Assembly: GCA_021299875.1 (NCBI GenBank)
Contig: JAJTEW010000007.1
Coordinates: forward strand, 55,288-119,287
Direction of reading: 5' to 3'
Source: Comamonadaceae bacterium
Lineage (GTDB): Bacteria > Pseudomonadota > Gammaproteobacteria > Burkholderiales > Burkholderiaceae_C
Length of the DNA: 64,000 nt
Shown here piece by piece: positions 8,454-18,619 of this stretch (position 1 is its first letter; every line of letters starts with the position of its first letter). A program made the position numbers and the translations under genes. A model generated the notes under the pieces. It saw nothing but the letters and a program-made list of their open reading frames with translations. It did no database searches and was not told where the DNA came from.

Positions 8454-9497
8454 TCAAGGGGTTTTGGCCAGTCTGAATTCTTCAGGCGTTTGCCCCGTCC
8501 AGCCTTTGAAGGCGCGCATGAAGCTCTTCTCGTTCTGAAACCCGACCTCGGCGGCGATCTGTTTGATGGGGCGCTGCGTGCGCAGCAGCAGGTCGGTGGC
8601 CAGGTCGCGGCGCACCGCGTCTTTGAGCTGTTGCAGGCTGGCGCCTTCTTCTTTGAGTTGCCGGTGCAAGGTGCGAGCCGACAGGTTCAGCCAGGCCGCC
8701 AAGTCGTCGGCATTGCGGCTGTGTTCGGGGTGTTCGGCCAGGGTTTGGCGCACCTTTTCCACCAGCAGGCGGTCGCGACGGTAGGGGCGCACCGTGAGCA
8801 GCAAAGCGCGTTGCAACATGCGTTGCAGGGCGGCTTCGTCGCGGCGCACCGGCAAGCTCAGGTAACCCGCATCGAAATGCAAGCTGTGCACGGGCGCGTT
8901 GAATTGGGTGGGGCCGTCAAACAGCACGCGGTAGCTGTCGGCGTGATGCGGCGGTGCAAAGCGCAAAGTGGTCTGCAGCAGGGGGATGCGCGAGTCGGTC
9001 AGCCAGCAGGCCACGCCCAAAGCATTGCGCAGCACCGAGACCACGGCAAACTCCTGCAGCGTTCCCAGTGCGCGATATTCGTGTAGCTGCAGCTGCGCCA
9101 CGCCATCCTCAATCGTGATTTGCAGGTGGATATCGTCTGTCAGCAGCCCGTGGTGGCGGCACCAGCGGGCCAGCGCCACGCCCAAAGTGGGGGCGGTCAA
9201 TGAGGCGCGCACCAGCATGCCGTAGCTGCCCCAGGGCAGGCGGCGGCTGAACCAGCCCAGCGCCTCGTCGTCCAATCCCCGCATGGCGGTGGCCGACAGC
9301 CATTCCATTTGCAGCGCGGTGATGCGGGCATCGGGTTGCTGCAGGTTTTTTGGCGCAATTTGTGCCTCAGTCAGGGCTGGCAGCGGGTCCATGCCACGTT
9401 GGGTGTAGGCCTGCACAATGGCTTTAACAAAAGCTATGGGTGTCTCGGCACGGCCTGTGATGGCCGTTGCTGGTGGGGCAGGTGAGTGGGGGTTCAT
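8454..9497 (-). CDS. AraC-family transcriptional regulator (Arabinose_bd + HTH)
   Basis: A 347-residue regulator. Residues of about 30-215 resemble the Arabinose_bd-type N-terminal domain found in OruR/ArgR-like AraC proteins, and the C-terminus carries two helix-turn-helix units (SARTLHRQLKEEGASLQQLK, then IKQIAAEVGFQNEKSFMRAF). The start at 9497 begins MNPHSPAPP. The frame continues open far upstream but would cover liuB antisense and is unlikely. The gene is divergent from liuB across a 132-base spacer, so it may control the methylcrotonyl-CoA carboxylase operon. Burkholderiales leucine clusters are often described with MerR-type LiuR, so an AraC neighbour is notable. Confidence 0.87.
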   Translation of the reverse strand: MNPHSPAPPATAITGRAETPIAFVKAIVQAYTQRGMDPLPALTEAQIAPKNLQQPDARITALQMEWLSATAMRGLDDEALGWFSRRLPWGSYGMLVRASLTAPTLGVALARWCRHHGLLTDDIHLQITIEDGVAQLQLHEYRALGTLQEFAVVSVLRNALGVACWLTDSRIPLLQTTLRFAPPHHADSYRVLFDGPTQFNAPVHSLHFDAGYLSLPVRRDEAALQRMLQRALLLTVRPYRRDRLLVEKVRQTLAEHPEHSRNADDLAAWLNLSARTLHRQLKEEGASLQQLKDAVRRDLATDLLLRTQRPIKQIAAEVGFQNEKSFMRAFKGWTGQTPEEFRLAKTP

Positions 9498-9629
9498 GGG
9501 TCTTGAAATTGTGGCACGATTTGCAACCCATTTGACAGCCTCCAACCGGGCGCAGGTCTTAAGCTGGCAAGCATTGCCCCACGGTTGCGGCATTTGCCGT
9601 GTGCCCGGGACCACAGCCAAGGAAGACAC
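9498..9629. promoter_or_regulatory. Divergent promoter region between the AraC gene and liuB
   Basis: A 132-base spacer separates the two divergent starts. A good -35 hexamer TTGACA lies at 9532-9537 reading toward liuB, but no good -10 is found 16-18 bases downstream (the sequence there is GGTCTTAAG). A strong -35 with a poor -10 would fit an activator-dependent promoter. Operators for the AraC protein are expected here but could not be defined by eye. Confidence 0.4.
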
Positions 9630-11236
<1,607 letters not shown>

Positions 11237-11237
<1 letters not shown>

Positions 11238-11266
11238 TGTGTATGATTTTGTAAATTTATACACAT
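11237..11266. promoter_or_regulatory. Inverted repeat, candidate VapBC autoregulatory operator
   Basis: Two perfect 8-base arms, ATGTGTAT at 11237-11244 and ATACACAT at 11259-11266, flank a 14-base AT-rich spacer. The element begins at the liuB stop codon and ends 15 bases before the vapB start. The sequence is far more AT-rich than its surroundings. VapB-VapC complexes commonly repress their own promoter through inverted repeats in this position, so an operator role is inferred. Confidence 0.55.
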
Positions 11267-11281
11267 TTAGAGGGATTCCCA

Positions 11282-11620
11282 ATGCGCACCAACATCGTGA
11301 TCGACGACAAGCTCATGGCCGACGTCATGGCTTATGGCGACTTCAAGACCAAGCGAGAGGCTGTGGAAGAGGGCTTGCGCATGCTCAAGCGGCGCAAAGT
11401 CTATGACGGCTTGCTGGCCTTGCAAGGCCAGCTTCAGTGGGACGACTCTGAGGAAGGATGGGCCCGCTGGCGGGCGCAGCAGCAGGCTTTGAAGGTCGCA
11501 GGCGAACCGTACGACCGCGCCATTGACGCGTCAGAGAAGCTCGACACAGGCGTTCAGGCTTTGGTGCTTCAAGAGCCCGAGCCGCCCACACTGAGCGCAA
11601 AAACCCGGAAGAAGTCATGA
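11282..11620 (+). CDS. vapB: VapB-family antitoxin with extended C-terminus
   Basis: A 112-residue protein beginning MRTNIVIDDKLMADVMAYGD, then TKREAVEEGLRMLKRRK, the hallmark of the VapB antitoxin family (DNA-binding N-terminus). Family members are usually about 65-80 residues. This one continues about 40 residues past the usual LLALQGQLQWD end, finishing with a Lys/Arg-rich tail (SAKTRKKS). It would neutralise the PIN toxin encoded next and, with it, repress transcription at the inverted repeat directly upstream. AGAGGGA is the ribosome-binding site. It overlaps vapC by four bases (ATGA). Confidence 0.85.
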   Translation: MRTNIVIDDKLMADVMAYGDFKTKREAVEEGLRMLKRRKVYDGLLALQGQLQWDDSEEGWARWRAQQQALKVAGEPYDRAIDASEKLDTGVQALVLQEPEPPTLSAKTRKKS

Positions 11621-12018
11621 TTCTGGTGGACTCCAGCGTCTGGATTGACTTCTTCAATCAAGCGCCGACACCGCAACGCCTGCAACTGGTGCGCTGGCTG
11701 GAAGGTGGAGACGTGTCGATTGGCACGGCCGATCTGGTGGTGTTCGAAGTGCTGCGCGGATTTCGCACCGACACAGCCCGTCGCACGGCAGAAAACCTGC
11801 TGATGGATTTGCCTGTGATGGACATTGGCGGGGCGGCCAATGCGCTGAGCGCGGCAGCGCTGTACCGCCGCCTGCGGGCACAGGGCCGCACCGTGCGCAG
11901 CCCCATTGACGTGCTGCTGGCCAGTTATTGCATGACCCACCGCCACACGCTGCTGCACCGCGACGCCGACTTTGAATCGCTCAAAACTTTGGGAGGGCTG
12001 GAGACATGGCCACAGTGA
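11617..12018 (+). CDS. vapC: VapC-family PIN-domain ribonuclease toxin
   Basis: A 133-residue PIN domain protein. The acidic metal-binding residues are visible: Asp5 in MILVDSSVWID, Glu44 in VVFEVLRG, Asp98 in SPIDVLLA and Asp116/Asp118 in HRDADFE. PIN toxins of this family cleave RNA (tRNA or rRNA) with Mg2+. It is coupled to vapB by an ATGA overlap, and its 3' end overlaps the DinB-like gene by 13 bases, so the toxin is embedded in a longer transcript with leucine catabolism genes. Confidence 0.92.
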   Translation: MILVDSSVWIDFFNQAPTPQRLQLVRWLEGGDVSIGTADLVVFEVLRGFRTDTARRTAENLLMDLPVMDIGGAANALSAAALYRRLRAQGRTVRSPIDVLLASYCMTHRHTLLHRDADFESLKTLGGLETWPQ

Positions 12019-12542
12019 ACGCTTCATCGACTTGGCATGCCCACTTCAGCGGTCAAGCCCGCTACCACGTCTGGGCCACGCACCGCCTGCTCGAAGCGGT
12101 CTCGCGGGTGCCAGGCGAAGACTACCAACGCGATGTGGGTCTGTTCTTCAAAAGCATCCACGGCACGTTGAACCACATGCTGGTGGCCGAGCACCTGCTT
12201 TGGTATGCGCGATTTGCCAAAGGCAAATCGCCAGTGTTGGCGCTGAACAGTGAAATTGAACCCGATCGCGAACGCCTGGCGCAGGCGCTCAAGGGCGGAT
12301 CGGCCAACTGGACGCCACTGATCGCCGGCTTGCCTGCCGAGCGTTTTGACGGTCAACTGGATTACCGGACCAGCCAAGGCGAGCCTCTGTCCTTGCCGTT
12401 TGCGGCCACCTTGGCGCATGTGTTCAACCACGCCACCCACCACCGTGGTCAGATCACGGCAGCACTGACGGCCATGGGCCAGCCTTGCCCGGAGCTGGAC
12501 ATGGTGTATTTCCTTTTGGCAGAACAGGCACCCAAAGCATGA
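12006..12542 (+). CDS. DinB-family (four-helix, metal-binding) protein
   Basis: A 178-residue DinB/YfiT-like protein. The putative metal-binding histidines appear in HGTLNHMLVAEHLLW (about residues 52-66) and near the C-terminus in HVFNHATHHRGQI, the family's typical spacing. Some members are thiol-dependent S-transferases, but the role of most is unknown. The start lies inside vapC (13-base overlap) and the stop overlaps the liuC start by four bases (ATGA), so it is translationally linked on both sides. Confidence 0.85.
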   Translation: MATVNASSTWHAHFSGQARYHVWATHRLLEAVSRVPGEDYQRDVGLFFKSIHGTLNHMLVAEHLLWYARFAKGKSPVLALNSEIEPDRERLAQALKGGSANWTPLIAGLPAERFDGQLDYRTSQGEPLSLPFAATLAHVFNHATHHRGQITAALTAMGQPCPELDMVYFLLAEQAPKA

Positions 12543-13324
12543 GTACATCACTGAACATTTCGACCCAAGGCGGCGTGCACACCATCACGCTGTCGCGCCC
12601 CGATGTGCGCAACGCCTTCAACGACGAAGTCATTGCCGAGCTGAAAAATGCCTTCTTGGCAGTGGCCCAAGACAGCACCGTGCGCTGCGTGGTGCTGGCC
12701 GCCGAGGGGTCTGCTTTTTGTGCAGGCGCAGACTTGAACTGGATGCGCCGCATGGCCGACTACACCCGCGATGAAAACCTGGCCGATGCGGGCGAGTTGG
12801 CGGCCATGTTGCGTGCCATTTACGCATGCCCCCAGCCCACCATTGCCCGTGTGCAGGGCGATGTGTATGCGGGCGGCATGGGCCTGGTGGCGGCGTGCGA
12901 CATGGCGGTGAGTGTGGACACGGCCGACTATTGCCTGAGCGAGGTCAAGCTGGGCCTGATCCCGGCGACCATCAGCCCTTATGTGATCCGCGCCATGGGT
13001 GCGCGTGCGGCGCACCGTTACTTTTTGACGGCCGAGCGATTTAATGCAACAGAGGCACACCGCATCGGGCTGGTGCACGAGGTGGTACCTGCCGATGCGC
13101 TGGACGCCAAAGTGGCCGAGCTGACCCAAGCGCTGGTGAGCGCCAGCCCACACGCCGTGCGCGCTTGTAAGAAGCTGGTGCGGGACGTGGCCGAACGCGA
13201 AATCAACGATGCGCTGGTGGCGCAGACGGTGGCGGGCATCGCCGACATCCGCGCCAGCAGCGAAGGCAAAGAGGGCGTGCAGTCCTTTTTGCAAAAACGC
13301 AAACCCAACTGGCTGCTGTCTTGA
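12539..13324 (+). CDS. liuC: Methylglutaconyl-CoA hydratase (enoyl-CoA hydratase family)
   Basis: A 261-residue crotonase-fold protein with the oxyanion-hole segments GSAFCAGADLNWMRRM (around residue 65) and GDVYAGGMGLVAACDMA (around 110), and the EVKLGLIPATISPYV motif common in AUH/LiuC-type hydratases. It would hydrate 3-methylglutaconyl-CoA to HMG-CoA, the step between the carboxylase (liuB/liuD) and the lyase (liuE). ATG 12539 overlaps the DinB stop; upstream codons lie inside the DinB gene. A generic enoyl-CoA hydratase is the alternative, but the context strongly favours LiuC. Confidence 0.9.
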   Translation: MSTSLNISTQGGVHTITLSRPDVRNAFNDEVIAELKNAFLAVAQDSTVRCVVLAAEGSAFCAGADLNWMRRMADYTRDENLADAGELAAMLRAIYACPQPTIARVQGDVYAGGMGLVAACDMAVSVDTADYCLSEVKLGLIPATISPYVIRAMGARAAHRYFLTAERFNATEAHRIGLVHEVVPADALDAKVAELTQALVSASPHAVRACKKLVRDVAEREINDALVAQTVAGIADIRASSEGKEGVQSFLQKRKPNWLLS

Positions 13325-13328
13325 GCGC

Positions 13329-14492
13329 ATGGGTATGAAACTGCTGCGTAGTCTGCTGGGGTTGGGTGCTTGCTGGTGGGCGATGTGGGGGCACGCGCAA
13401 GCCCCTGCCGAGTTGCCGGTCGCCAAAGACCTGCATGAAGTCGTTCACCGTGTACCCGTTGCGGTGCAAGACCTTTACGGCCGCCGCGAGCAGCGCCAGA
13501 TCCCGGTGACGGTGTTCAAGCCTGCAGGGGATGGGCCATTTCCGATGGTGGTGCTCAACCATGGCCGTGCCACCAGCCGCGAAAAAATGGCCCAGCCGAC
13601 ACGCTTTCGGTATGAGCAACAGGCCCGCTATTTTGTGGGCAAGGGTTTTGTGGTGATGGTGCCCACCCGTGTGGGATATGGCGAAACCTACGATGGTTTT
13701 GACCCGGAAACCAATGGGGGCTGCACCCAGCCCCGCATCGAACCCATGAGCCTTGCCGCATCGGACCAAGTGATCGCGGTGGCCGAATTTGCGCGCAGCT
13801 TGCCGTTCATTGACGCCTCGCGTTGGTGGGTCATGGGCCAATCGGTCGGTGGCTTGACCACGGTGGCCACCGTTTGGCGCAATCCACCGGGATTGCAAGG
13901 GGCCGTTAATTTTGCAGGCGGAACTGGCGGTGACCCTGTGGGACGCCCAGGCCGCTCTTGTGCCGTGACGGAAATTGGCCGTTTGTGGAAAAACCGAGCT
14001 GCTCAGGCCAAAGCGCCCATGCTTTGGTTGTATTGGGAAAACGATTTGTTTTGGGGTGCCCAGGCGCCCCGGGACTGGCACCGGGCCTGGGTAGAGGGCG
14101 GCGGACAAGCCGAGTTTCACCAGCTTGCTGCCATAGGCCCGGATGGACACTCAGGATTCAGCATCGACATGGACCGCTGGGTACCTTTGGTCGATGCATT
14201 TCTGGCCAAGGCGGGTTACACCCAGCCCGCGTTGCCACCGGCCCCCGAGCCGAGTGGTTTCGCGCAAGTGGACGAGATCGACAAAGTGCCGGTGGGTGCT
14301 GAGACCCGGCAAAACCTGTACAGCCGTTTTCTGGCCAGCCCCTCCCCGCGCGCCTTTGCCATAGGCCCGGGTGGCGCGGGCTTTGCCACGGGCGATTGGG
14401 CTGTGGGTCGCGCATTGGGTTTTTGCCAGGCACGCAGAGGCATCACCTGCAAGTTGTACGCCTTAGATAACCAAGTGGTTTGGAGAAATTGA
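13329..14492 (+). CDS. Secreted alpha/beta hydrolase (dienelactone hydrolase-like)
   Basis: A 387-residue protein with an N-terminal signal peptide (MGMKLLRSLLGLGACWWAM to about AQA), then an alpha/beta-hydrolase domain: a VVLNHGRAT oxyanion segment, the nucleophile elbow GQSVGG, and a probable catalytic His in GPDGHSGFS. The C-terminal 100 residues (about 290-387) form a separate small domain of unknown type with two cysteines. Export to the periplasm is inferred. It sits between liuC and liuD with tight spacing (4 bases from liuC, 1 base to liuD), but its substrate is unknown and no role in leucine degradation is established. An alternative start is ATG 13335. Confidence 0.8.
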   Translation: MGMKLLRSLLGLGACWWAMWGHAQAPAELPVAKDLHEVVHRVPVAVQDLYGRREQRQIPVTVFKPAGDGPFPMVVLNHGRATSREKMAQPTRFRYEQQARYFVGKGFVVMVPTRVGYGETYDGFDPETNGGCTQPRIEPMSLAASDQVIAVAEFARSLPFIDASRWWVMGQSVGGLTTVATVWRNPPGLQGAVNFAGGTGGDPVGRPGRSCAVTEIGRLWKNRAAQAKAPMLWLYWENDLFWGAQAPRDWHRAWVEGGGQAEFHQLAAIGPDGHSGFSIDMDRWVPLVDAFLAKAGYTQPALPPAPEPSGFAQVDEIDKVPVGAETRQNLYSRFLASPSPRAFAIGPGGAGFATGDWAVGRALGFCQARRGITCKLYALDNQVVWRN

Positions 14493-14493
14493 G

Positions 14494-16500
14494 ATGTTCA
14501 AAAAAATACTGATCGCCAACCGTGGCGAAATCGCCTGCCGTGTTGCAGCCACTGCCCGCCGAATGGGCATCCAAACCGTGGCAGTCTATTCAGACGCCGA
14601 CGCTGGGGCCAAGCATGTGCAGGCTTGCGACGAGGCCGTGCATGTGGGCGGCTCAGCCCCCAAAGACAGCTACCTGCGCTGGGAGCGCATTTTGCAAGCG
14701 GCCAAAGACACGGGCGCTGAGGCCGTGCACCCCGGCTACGGCTTTTTGAGCGAGAACGAAGACTTTGCCAAGGCCTGCGCCGCAGCGGGATTGGTGTTCA
14801 TCGGCCCGCCCGCATCGGCCATTTTGGCGATGGGCCTCAAGGCGGAATCCAAGCGTTTGATGGAAGCCGCCGGTGTGCCCCTGGTGCCCGGTTACCACGG
14901 GGCTGACCAAGACCCGGCGTTGCTGCAAGCCGAGGCCGACCGCATCGGTTACCCCGCCCTCATCAAAGCCAGCGCAGGCGGTGGCGGCAAGGGCATGCGC
15001 GTGGTGGAAAAATCCGAAGACTTTACTGTGGCGCTTGCCAGCTGCCAGCGCGAAGCCATCAACAGCTTTGGCAGCGATGCGGTGCTGATTGAAAAATACG
15101 TGCAGCGCCCACGCCACATCGAGATTCAGGTGTTTGGCGACACACATGGCAACTGCGTGTTCTTGTTTGAGCGTGATTGCTCGGTGCAACGGCGTCACCA
15201 AAAGGTCTTAGAAGAAGCCCCAGCCCCCGGCATGACCGAGACCCTGCGTGCCCAAATGGGCGCGGCCGCTGTGGCCGCCGCCAAAGCGGTCAACTACGTG
15301 GGCGCGGGCACGGTGGAATTCATCGTTGAGCAAACGGCGTATGACCAGCCCGAATCCATGCGCTTTTTCTTCATGGAAATGAACACGCGCTTGCAGGTGG
15401 AGCACCCCGTGACCGAGGCCATCACCGGTCTGGACCTGGTCGAGTGGCAATTGCGCGTGGCCTGTGGCGAGCCGCTGCCCTTGCGCCAAGACCAGTTGCG
15501 CATTCATGGCCACGCGATGGAGGCGCGCATTTGCGCCGAAAACCCCGACAACAATTTCTTGCCCGCCACAGGCACCTTGCAGGTCTACCGCAAGCCACAA
15601 GCCAGCAGCTTTGAAAGAAGCACGGTGCGCATCGACGACGGCGTGCGCGAGGGCGACACCATCAGCCCGTTTTACGACTCGATGGTGGCCAAGCTCATCG
15701 TGCACGGCGACACCCGTGCGCAAGCGCTGGCGCGTCTGGACACGGCGCTGGCACAAACCCACATCGTGGGCCTGAACAACAATGTGCAATTCTTGCGGTA
15801 TGTGGTGCGCAGCGACGCGTTTGCTAAGGCCCAGCTCGACACCGCGCTCATCCAGCGTGAGGCCGCCGTCTTGTTCCAGCAAGACAAGGTGGGCTTGCCC
15901 GCCGCTGTGGCCGCCGTGGTGGCGCACAGCCTGCAGGCCGAAAAGGCTTTGCAAGGTCAAGACCCGTTCAGCCGCCGTGATGGTTGGCAGTCGCACGGGG
16001 TGGCGCAGCGCCGCTTTGAATTCGTCTGGCAAGACCAGCCCCGCTCGGCCCGCCTGAACTGCTTGCACGACGGTGCTTTGAGCCTGTCGCTCGAAGGCGA
16101 AGAAGCCGTGTCGGGCACGTTGAACTTTGCGCCCGATGGCGCAGGCCTGTGGGTGCAGTGGGACGGTGCACGGTGTTTCAGCCAAATCGACTGGCAAGGC
16201 GAGACTGCGCACATTTTCACGCCCCAGGGCGCGACCCGCATCACCGTGCTCGACCCGTTGACCCACGCTGGCGAAGCGGCGCAAGAAGGCGGCCGCCTGA
16301 CAGCCCCGATGCCAGGCAAGGTCGTGTCCTTTGCCGTCAAGGCGGGTGACAAAGTCAAAGCAGGTCAAGCGCTGGCCGTGATGGAAGCCATGAAGATGGA
16401 GCACACCATCAGCGCACCCAAAGATGGCACCGTGGCCGAGTTGCTCTACGCCCCTGGCGACCAAGTCGCCGATGGGGCAGAGTTGCTCAAGCTGGGCTGA
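14494..16500 (+). CDS. liuD: Methylcrotonyl-CoA carboxylase, biotin carboxylase/biotin carrier (alpha) subunit
   Basis: A 668-residue protein. The N-terminal biotin carboxylase domain starts FKKILIANRGEIACRV and carries the ATP-grasp glycine loop SAGGGGKGMR and FFMEMNTRLQVEHPVTE. A central BT-type region and a C-terminal biotinyl domain follow, with AMKMEH placing the biotinylated lysine at Lys634. It carboxylates biotin with ATP and bicarbonate for LiuB. The start is one base after the preceding hydrolase stop. Length and order match MccA/LiuD; propionyl- or geranyl-CoA carboxylase alpha subunits are less likely given liuB, liuC and liuE nearby. Confidence 0.94.
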   Translation: MFKKILIANRGEIACRVAATARRMGIQTVAVYSDADAGAKHVQACDEAVHVGGSAPKDSYLRWERILQAAKDTGAEAVHPGYGFLSENEDFAKACAAAGLVFIGPPASAILAMGLKAESKRLMEAAGVPLVPGYHGADQDPALLQAEADRIGYPALIKASAGGGGKGMRVVEKSEDFTVALASCQREAINSFGSDAVLIEKYVQRPRHIEIQVFGDTHGNCVFLFERDCSVQRRHQKVLEEAPAPGMTETLRAQMGAAAVAAAKAVNYVGAGTVEFIVEQTAYDQPESMRFFFMEMNTRLQVEHPVTEAITGLDLVEWQLRVACGEPLPLRQDQLRIHGHAMEARICAENPDNNFLPATGTLQVYRKPQASSFERSTVRIDDGVREGDTISPFYDSMVAKLIVHGDTRAQALARLDTALAQTHIVGLNNNVQFLRYVVRSDAFAKAQLDTALIQREAAVLFQQDKVGLPAAVAAVVAHSLQAEKALQGQDPFSRRDGWQSHGVAQRRFEFVWQDQPRSARLNCLHDGALSLSLEGEEAVSGTLNFAPDGAGLWVQWDGARCFSQIDWQGETAHIFTPQGATRITVLDPLTHAGEAAQEGGRLTAPMPGKVVSFAVKAGDKVKAGQALAVMEAMKMEHTISAPKDGTVAELLYAPGDQVADGAELLKLG

Positions 16501-16512
16501 CAAAATGGTGGC

Positions 16513-17433
16513 ATGAACATCCTGATTTGTTTTGACAAATTGCCCCCCGAGCCCTGGGTGCAAGGTTTGGCGCATGCCTTTCCCGGCGCCACCGTGGCGG
16601 CTTGGACCCCCGGCGCACCGCAGGCCGACCACGCCATCGTTTGGGCCCCGCCCCAGCAGTTCATCGACGAGCAACCGGGTTTGCAAACCTTGTTCAACAT
16701 CGGCGCGGGTGTGGACGCATTGCTGCAATTGAAACTGCCGGCCAGTTTGAAAGTGGTTCGGTTGGACGATGCGGGCATGTCGGTGCAAATGGCCGAGTTT
16801 GTATGCCATGCGGTGATTCGACATTTTCGCGAGCTCGATGGCTACGACGCCGACACGCAGGCGGGCAAATGGTCCTACCGCAAACCGCGCAGCCGTGCGG
16901 ACTTTGCCGTGGGCGTGATGGGCTTGGGCGTGCTGGGTGAACGTGTGGCCAAAGCCCTGCAGGTGTTTGACTTCTGCGTCAACGGCTACAGCCGCAGCCC
17001 CAAAAACTTGCCGGGTATCCGTTGCTTCAGCGGGGCGCAGGCCTTGCCCGAATTCCTGGCCGCCACGCGCGTGCTGGTCAACCTGATGCCGCTGACGCCC
17101 GAGACCGACAGCATCCTGAACCACGCCACCCTGTCACAACTGCAAAAGGGCGGCTATGTGATCAACGTGGCCCGTGGCAAACACCTGGTGGAGGAAGACC
17201 TGCTGGCCCTCATCGACAGCGGTCACCTGGCCGGGGCCGCACTCGATGTGTTCCGTACCGAACCATTGCCGGCGGGTCATGTGTTCTGGCAACACCCGAA
17301 AATCACCGTCACGCCCCACACCTCGGCCCGCACTTTGCGTGAAGAAAGCATCGCGCAAATCGTGGGCAAAATGCAAGCCTTGCAGCGTGGTGAGCCCATC
17401 CGTGGCGTGGTGGACCACCAGCGCGGTTATTGA
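16513..17433 (+). CDS. D-2-hydroxyacid dehydrogenase (glyoxylate/hydroxypyruvate reductase A-like)
   Basis: A 306-residue NAD(P)-dependent 2-hydroxyacid dehydrogenase. The Rossmann motif is VMGLGVLGERVAKAL (about 135-149). The catalytic residues are Arg221 in INVARG, Glu250 in FRTEPL and His269 in TPHTSA. The short N-terminal domain is like GhrA rather than PGDH. It probably reduces glyoxylate or hydroxypyruvate, or a related 2-keto acid. It lies 12 bases after liuD and 16 before the HMG-CoA lyase gene, so it appears to be part of the catabolic operon, where its function is unclear. Confidence 0.87.
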   Translation: MNILICFDKLPPEPWVQGLAHAFPGATVAAWTPGAPQADHAIVWAPPQQFIDEQPGLQTLFNIGAGVDALLQLKLPASLKVVRLDDAGMSVQMAEFVCHAVIRHFRELDGYDADTQAGKWSYRKPRSRADFAVGVMGLGVLGERVAKALQVFDFCVNGYSRSPKNLPGIRCFSGAQALPEFLAATRVLVNLMPLTPETDSILNHATLSQLQKGGYVINVARGKHLVEEDLLALIDSGHLAGAALDVFRTEPLPAGHVFWQHPKITVTPHTSARTLREESIAQIVGKMQALQRGEPIRGVVDHQRGY

Positions 17434-17449
17434 CCATTCAGAGAAACCC

Positions 17450-18358
17450 ATGACCCTTCCTTCCCGAGTTCAACTCATCGACGTCGGCCCCCGCGATGGT
17501 TTGCAAAACGAAAAGCAACCGGTCCCGGCCGAGGTCAAAATCGGTTTGGTGCACCGATTGCAGGCCGCAGGCCTCACCGAGATCGAGGTCACCAGTTTCG
17601 TGTCCCCTAAGTGGGTGCCGCAAATGGGCGACAACGCCGTTGTGATGGCGGGCATAGCGCGCCAAGCGGGCGTGCGCTACTCGGTGCTCACGCCCAATAT
17701 GCTGGGTTACCAAGCGGCGGTGGCGTCGCGTCCCGACGAGATTGTGGTTTTTGGTGCCGCCAGCCAAGCCTTCAGCCAAAAAAACATCAACTGCTCCATC
17801 GAAGAAAGCATGGAACGCTTTGCGCCCGTGGTGCAAGCGGCGCTGGCGGCAGGCATCGCCGTGCGCGGGGCCATGAGCTGCAGCGTGGGCTGCCCCTACG
17901 AAGGCGAAGTCTCGCCGGCCAACGTGGCTCACCTGGCCGGTTTGATGAAGCAGATCGGCGTGCAGCGTGTGGATGTGGCCGACACCATTGGCACGGGCAC
18001 CCCGCTCAAGGTGCAGCACGCCATTGAAGCCACACAGAAGCATTTCGACATCGACCACATCTGCGGTCATTTTCACGATACCTATGGTCAGGCCCTGGCC
18101 AACACCTTGGCCGCATTGCAAATGGGCGTGTGGAATTTTCAATCCTCGGTGGCGGGTCTGGGTGGCTGCCCTTATGCCAAGGGGGCTACGGGCAATGTGG
18201 CCACCGAAGACGTGGTGTACATGTTGCACGGCATGGGCATTGCCACCGGCATTGACCTGGACTCATTGGTGGATGCCGGCGCGTTCATCAGCGAATTTTT
18301 GGGCCGAAAACCCAACTCGAACGTGGCCAAGGCCATCCTCAACAAACGGGCGGGCTGA
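17450..18358 (+). CDS. liuE: Hydroxymethylglutaryl-CoA lyase
   Basis: A 302-residue HMG-CoA lyase (MvaB type). The catalytic DVGPRDGLQNE (Arg15, Asp16) is at the start of the TIM barrel, followed by TSFVSPKWVPQMGD, SCSVGCPYEG, the metal-binding HFHDTYG and the signature loop AGLGGCPYAKGATGNV with the catalytic cysteine. It cleaves HMG-CoA to acetoacetate and acetyl-CoA, the last step of the leucine pathway encoded here. ATG 17450 follows GAGAAACCC; the longer open frame upstream lies within the dehydrogenase gene. Confidence 0.95.
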   Translation: MTLPSRVQLIDVGPRDGLQNEKQPVPAEVKIGLVHRLQAAGLTEIEVTSFVSPKWVPQMGDNAVVMAGIARQAGVRYSVLTPNMLGYQAAVASRPDEIVVFGAASQAFSQKNINCSIEESMERFAPVVQAALAAGIAVRGAMSCSVGCPYEGEVSPANVAHLAGLMKQIGVQRVDVADTIGTGTPLKVQHAIEATQKHFDIDHICGHFHDTYGQALANTLAALQMGVWNFQSSVAGLGGCPYAKGATGNVATEDVVYMLHGMGIATGIDLDSLVDAGAFISEFLGRKPNSNVAKAILNKRAG

Positions 18359-18361
18359 GCC

Positions 18362-18598
18362 GTGAAACCGCACTTCAAATTGTTGGCGCAACGTGCCAGT
18401 CAGGTGCTGGCATTCGAAGAACCCCATGTGCCATCACCCTGCGTGTCGGTGTGCCTGATGCACCCCGATGGGGGGCACTGTGAGGGTTGTTTGAGAACGC
18501 TGCCCGAGATTGGCAACTGGGGCCGCATGTCGGACGAGGCCAAGCGCTTGGTGTGGCGCAACATTGAGCAGCGGCTGTTTTTGGCCTCTGACGGCTGA
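18362..18598 (+). CDS. DUF1289 small cysteine-rich protein
   Basis: A 78-residue protein starting with GTG, 3 bases after the lyase stop. It has the DUF1289 signature SPCVSVCLMHPDGGHCEGCLRT followed by EIGNWGRM, with four cysteines (CxxxC and CxxC) that probably bind a metal ion or an Fe-S cluster. The family is widespread in proteobacteria and uncharacterised. It is the last gene of the plus-strand run and is convergent with the UspA gene 21 bases away. Confidence 0.85.
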   Translation: MKPHFKLLAQRASQVLAFEEPHVPSPCVSVCLMHPDGGHCEGCLRTLPEIGNWGRMSDEAKRLVWRNIEQRLFLASDG

Positions 18599-18619
18599 GA
18601 CCAATCCTGCCTGCGCCGA

